NCBI RefSeq assembly: GCF_937877005.1
Contig: NZ_CALEFV010000281.1
Location: 1 to 23,927, forward strand
DNA from: an uncultured Fibrobacter sp.
GTDB taxonomy: Bacteria; Fibrobacterota; Fibrobacteria; Fibrobacterales; Fibrobacteraceae
Direction: 5' to 3'
DNA: 23,927 nucleotides
How positions within the stretch are numbered: the first letter of the stretch is position 1; every line of letters starts with the position of its first letter. The notes under the pieces are model-generated. The model saw nothing but the letters and a program-made list of their open reading frames with translations. It made no database searches and had not been told where the DNA came from. Below are positions 21,508 through 23,927 of the stretch, piece after piece. Both the position numbers and the translations under genes were made by a program.

Positions 21508-21732
21508 CTTAAAGTCTCTTTTACGCCAAGAATATACAAAAAATCCCCCAAAAAGGCTATATAGGCTGTCGGGGGCGTTACGGTGGCCTCCCCACCCAGG
21601 TCATTCATGTATAAAGTTGGGCGGTTTGTCGAATAAATCGCGAAAAAGTACGGTTTTGGGCAGTCGTTTTAACAAAAAATGATTATTTTGTTAGGCGTAA
21701 GGCTGAATCACTCAACCAACTGACAGGTAGCT
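21508..21732. promoter_or_regulatory. Divergent intergenic region with structured nhaA leader
   Basis: These 225 bases hold the DUF58 promoter box (minus strand, near 21530-21537). On the plus strand are a G-rich hairpin (GGGGGC 21571-21576 with GCCTCCCC 21586-21593, one bulge), a smaller GGTGG/CCACC alternative, and an AACAAAA..TTTTGTT inverted repeat (21671-21692). No coding frame is convincing. The nhaA leader could contain a cis-acting RNA, since several known RNA motifs precede nhaA genes, but no consensus was matched here. Confidence 0.5.
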
Positions 21733-23085
21733 ATGTCTGCAAAAGTAACAAGCAGCGATAAGATTGAAGATTTGTTCCCGGAAACATCCATCCGCAAGAT
21801 CATCACGCCAGTGGAACGCCTGATGAAGGTGGAAACGACTGGCGGTATCGTTCTGATTATTATGACGATTGCGGCTCTTTTGTGGGCGAACCTTTCTCCT
21901 GAAAGTTACCATCACTTTTGGCACTTGCCCATCGCGATGACGATCGGTAGCTGGGTGGGGTCTGCGGACCTGCACTGGTTCATCAACGATGCGATGATGA
22001 CGATTTTCTTCTTCAATATCGGCCTTGAAGTCAAGGGCGAGATGACCTACGGCGAACTTAGGAACCCGAAGGCGGCGAGCCTCCCGATTATTGCAGCGGC
22101 GGGCGGTATGCTTTTCCCCGCGCTGATTTACTTGGCTCTGTGCCCGCACGGGGCAAACAGTGCCGCGCACGGCTGGGGAATCCCGACAGCGACGGATATC
22201 GCATTCGTGGTGGGCTGCATGGCGATTCTTGGAAAGAAGGTGCCGCATGCGCTCCGCGTGATGATCTTGACACTCGCGATTGCCGACGACATCGGCGCGA
22301 TCTTGGTGATTGCGATTGGTTACCCAAGCGGCGATGGAATCAACTTCCTTGCGCTGGGCGCCGGATTTGCGCTGCTTGCGTTGATCAACGTGCTGTTCCG
22401 CATCGGTGTCCGCAACATGTTGCTGCACGGCGTGATCGGCATTGCCGTGTGGGCGTTCTTCGTAAAGAGCGGCGTGCACCCGACCATTGCGGGCGTGCTG
22501 CTCGGACTCTCGGTGCCGGCAAAGCCCGTGCTCGCGAAGGGCAAATTGGCCAACTTTGCAGGAAGTGTCGGCAGCAAGCTTTCGGGCGAAACGAACGACC
22601 GCAACGAACAGTACGAAGTGTTTACGCTGCTGAAGCGCGGCGCCCGCGAAAGTATCTCGATGCAGGAACGCCTGTTCAAGCCGCTCGTGCCGTGGGTGAA
22701 CTTCTTCATTATGCCGCTCTTTGCGCTCAGTAACGCCGGCGTTGAAATCAAGCTCGGCGGCGTGGAAGTGCCCGTGATGGGTGCGGTGGCGCTTGCATTA
22801 ATCTTCGGCAAGCCGATCGGCATTTTCCTGTTCAGCCTGTTGGCGGTGAAGATTGGCGTGTCGGTAAAACCGAGCTATAGCTGGAAGGTGCTGTGGGGCG
22901 GCGGCATGCTCGCGGGTATCGGATTTACGATGGCGCTCTTTGTGGCAAGCCTCGCCTTCGATGTAGGCGACCGTCAGGATTCTGCGAAACTCGGCATTCT
23001 GCTCGGGAGCTTCTGTGCAGCGATTCTTGGCACCATCTACATGAGCATCGTGTCGAAGGCGCATCACGAAGATCAAGAAAACTAG
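21733..23085 (+). CDS. nhaA: Na+/H+ antiporter NhaA
   Basis: A 450-residue inner-membrane antiporter that exports Na+ in exchange for H+ and controls pH and sodium. The transport residues are in place: T-A-T-D-I-A-F (Asp155) and the paired acids in A-I-A-D-D-I-G-A-I (Asp185, Asp186), and the lysine of F-G-K-P-I-G matches the conserved one in the tenth helix. About eleven hydrophobic segments are visible. Compared with E. coli NhaA (388 residues) it has a longer N-terminal tail and a soluble insert of about 45 residues (around 265-310, rich in charged residues) before a helix with P-L-F-A-L-S-N-A-G-V. Such inserts occur in other long NhaA proteins. AGGTAG before ATG 21733 is a modest ribosome site. 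Confidence 0.96.
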   Translation: MSAKVTSSDKIEDLFPETSIRKIITPVERLMKVETTGGIVLIIMTIAALLWANLSPESYHHFWHLPIAMTIGSWVGSADLHWFINDAMMTIFFFNIGLEVKGEMTYGELRNPKAASLPIIAAAGGMLFPALIYLALCPHGANSAAHGWGIPTATDIAFVVGCMAILGKKVPHALRVMILTLAIADDIGAILVIAIGYPSGDGINFLALGAGFALLALINVLFRIGVRNMLLHGVIGIAVWAFFVKSGVHPTIAGVLLGLSVPAKPVLAKGKLANFAGSVGSKLSGETNDRNEQYEVFTLLKRGARESISMQERLFKPLVPWVNFFIMPLFALSNAGVEIKLGGVEVPVMGAVALALIFGKPIGIFLFSLLAVKIGVSVKPSYSWKVLWGGGMLAGIGFTMALFVASLAFDVGDRQDSAKLGILLGSFCAAILGTIYMSIVSKAHHEDQEN

Positions 23086-23098
23086 TCTCGACCGAAAG

Positions 23099-23437
23099 GT
23101 GGCTCACTTTGTCTACATGCTCCGTTGTGCGGGAGACCGTATCTATACGGGGTATGCAGTCGATGTCGAAGCTCGTTTCAAACAGCATAAATCTGGCAAA
23201 GGAGCCAAGTTTACCAAGGCGTTCCCGCCGCAATGCGTTTTAAGGAAATTTGAACTGAACAGTCGCGAGGAAGCACTTCGCCTGGAGGCGCGTATCAAGA
23301 AACTGCCCCGTCCACAAAAGGAGTTGCTCGCTATAGGTGACGAGGCTTTGACTGTAGAACTGCTTGCGGGCCTAGGCGAAACACTTGAAGAAAGTCGAGC
23401 CCGCATGCGCTGCGAAAAGCGGAAAAAGGTTATTTAA
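23099..23437 (+). CDS. GIY-YIG nuclease-superfamily protein (YhbQ/UPF0213-like)
   Basis: A 112-residue single-domain GIY-YIG protein: F-V-Y-M-L-R-C-A-G-D-R-I-Y-T-G-Y-A opens the fold, then R-F-K-Q-H-K-S-G-K-G-A-K-F-T-K and E-A-L-R-L-E-A-R-I-K-K-L with the metal-binding Glu. Relatives are standalone proteins thought to act on DNA, but their cellular role is unclear. The GTG start at 23099 gives the usual M-x-x-F-V-Y beginning; the purine-rich GAAAG lies very close to it. It follows nhaA by 13 bases and overlaps the convergent permease gene by 8 bases. Confidence 0.88.
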   Translation: MAHFVYMLRCAGDRIYTGYAVDVEARFKQHKSGKGAKFTKAFPPQCVLRKFELNSREEALRLEARIKKLPRPQKELLAIGDEALTVELLAGLGETLEESRARMRCEKRKKVI

Positions 23438-23927
23438 TAATCAAATCCACAACGAGCGCAATGGCCATGGCGATGCTGCAGACGCTGATGAATCGCTGGA
23501 TAAACTTGTTCCCTTTCTTACGCTGAGTGAAGCTGCCGAGGTAGCCGCCGAACCAGGCGCCCGCTGCCATGATGATGGCGATAGGCCAGTTTATTTTGCC
23601 TGAGATGCCGAGAGTGATGGTGCTTATTAGCAAAAAAACATTGGTGAGCGCGTTCTTGATTGCGTTCACATGGATGGGGCCGAGGCCGGTGTAGCGTGTA
23701 AGGCCAAAAATTTGTACGAAGCCTACGCCGACTTGCACGATGCAGCCGTAGATGGCGATTGCAAAAAAGCCGAAAGCTCCCTTGAGCGTGAGCTTTTTCG
23801 GAGGTTCTGCAGGAGGCTTGCCGAGAATATCCTTATATGGACCTCCCGGTCTTTCAGCACGTACATAGCCGATGCCGCCGTCCCCATCGGCATACATATC
23901 GTTGCCGCAGATGAACAGATAATAATA
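23430..23927 (-). CDS. TauE/SafE (TSUP) family permease, C-terminal part (5' end outside window)
   Basis: The open frame reaches the right edge, so only the last 165 or so residues are seen. After a soluble loop (R-P-G-G-P-Y-K-D-I-L-G-K-P-P-A-E-P-P-K-K) come about four membrane helices: G-V-G-F-V-Q-I-F-G-L, A-L-T-N-V-F-L-L-I-S-T-I-T-L-G, I-A-I-I-M-A-A-G-A-W-F-G-G-Y-L-G and I-A-M-A-I-A-L-V-V-D-L-I-I-K. The G-A-W-F-G-G-Y-L-G block is typical of this family, which moves sulfite, organosulfonates or similar anions. The substrate is unknown. Its 3' end overlaps the GIY-YIG gene by 8 bases on the opposite strand. Confidence 0.87.
   Translation of the reverse strand, partial: YYYLFICGNDMYADGDGGIGYVRAERPGGPYKDILGKPPAEPPKKLTLKGAFGFFAIAIYGCIVQVGVGFVQIFGLTRYTGLGPIHVNAIKNALTNVFLLISTITLGISGKINWPIAIIMAAGAWFGGYLGSFTQRKKGNKFIQRFISVCSIAMAIALVVDLIIK

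Overview
The window reads as chromosomal DNA of a Fibrobacter species (or very close relative). The strongest clue is four copies of the FISUMP domain (the Fibrobacter succinogenes major paralogous domain, with W-M-A-E-N-L-R and C-P-x-G-[WF] cores) in three secreted or lipid-anchored proteins with Ser-rich linkers. A roughly balanced GC content and short AT-rich TAnATTT boxes upstream of several genes fit this. No rRNA, tRNA, CRISPR array or transposase gene was seen.

Layout. 1-2317: end of a SpoU/TrmH RNA methyltransferase, pyrF and a membrane-anchored helical-repeat protein, closed by a terminator. 2339-4116 (minus): an MCE/MlaD-type lipid-transport protein with a periplasmic repeat protein, divergent from an M18 aminopeptidase (4161-5405). 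5437-9297: a tight three-gene glycan cassette (GtrA, UGM-like flavoprotein, GT-C glycosyltransferase). 9355-10814: two BatC/BatE-like TPR proteins. 10815-11040: a non-coding mosaic of hairpins and 55-bp repeats. 11073-13831: two overlapping FISUMP lipoprotein genes. 13832-14227: a non-coding or decayed stretch. 14228-15857: a UvrX-like Y-family polymerase with a YolD-like partner. 15867-16505: a third FISUMP protein. 16572-18881: a 14-residue-repeat coiled-coil protein directly followed by an EF-G/TetM-like GTPase. 18882-19311: an AT-rich island with hairpins. 19312-19986: a sigma-like regulator. 20014-20622: a broken AAA+ ATPase gene. 20617-21507 (minus): a DUF58 protein. 21733-23085: nhaA. 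23099-23437: a GIY-YIG protein. 23430-23927 (minus): a TSUP permease fragment.

The most unusual aspect is the dispersed short repeats. One purine-rich family (core TAGACGAGAGA / GAGAGACGAAAGA) lies between pyrF and the next gene, and also in frame inside the M18 aminopeptidase and the EF-G-like GTPase. A different repeat (ATTGCGAGC..GCGAAGCAAT) is wedged between the start codon and the signal peptide of a Bat-like gene. A 55-bp tandem array carries hairpins whose arms change in a compensating way. Together they suggest small repeat elements that remodel gene boundaries and protein sequences here. This is inferred from one window; genome-wide counts were not possible.
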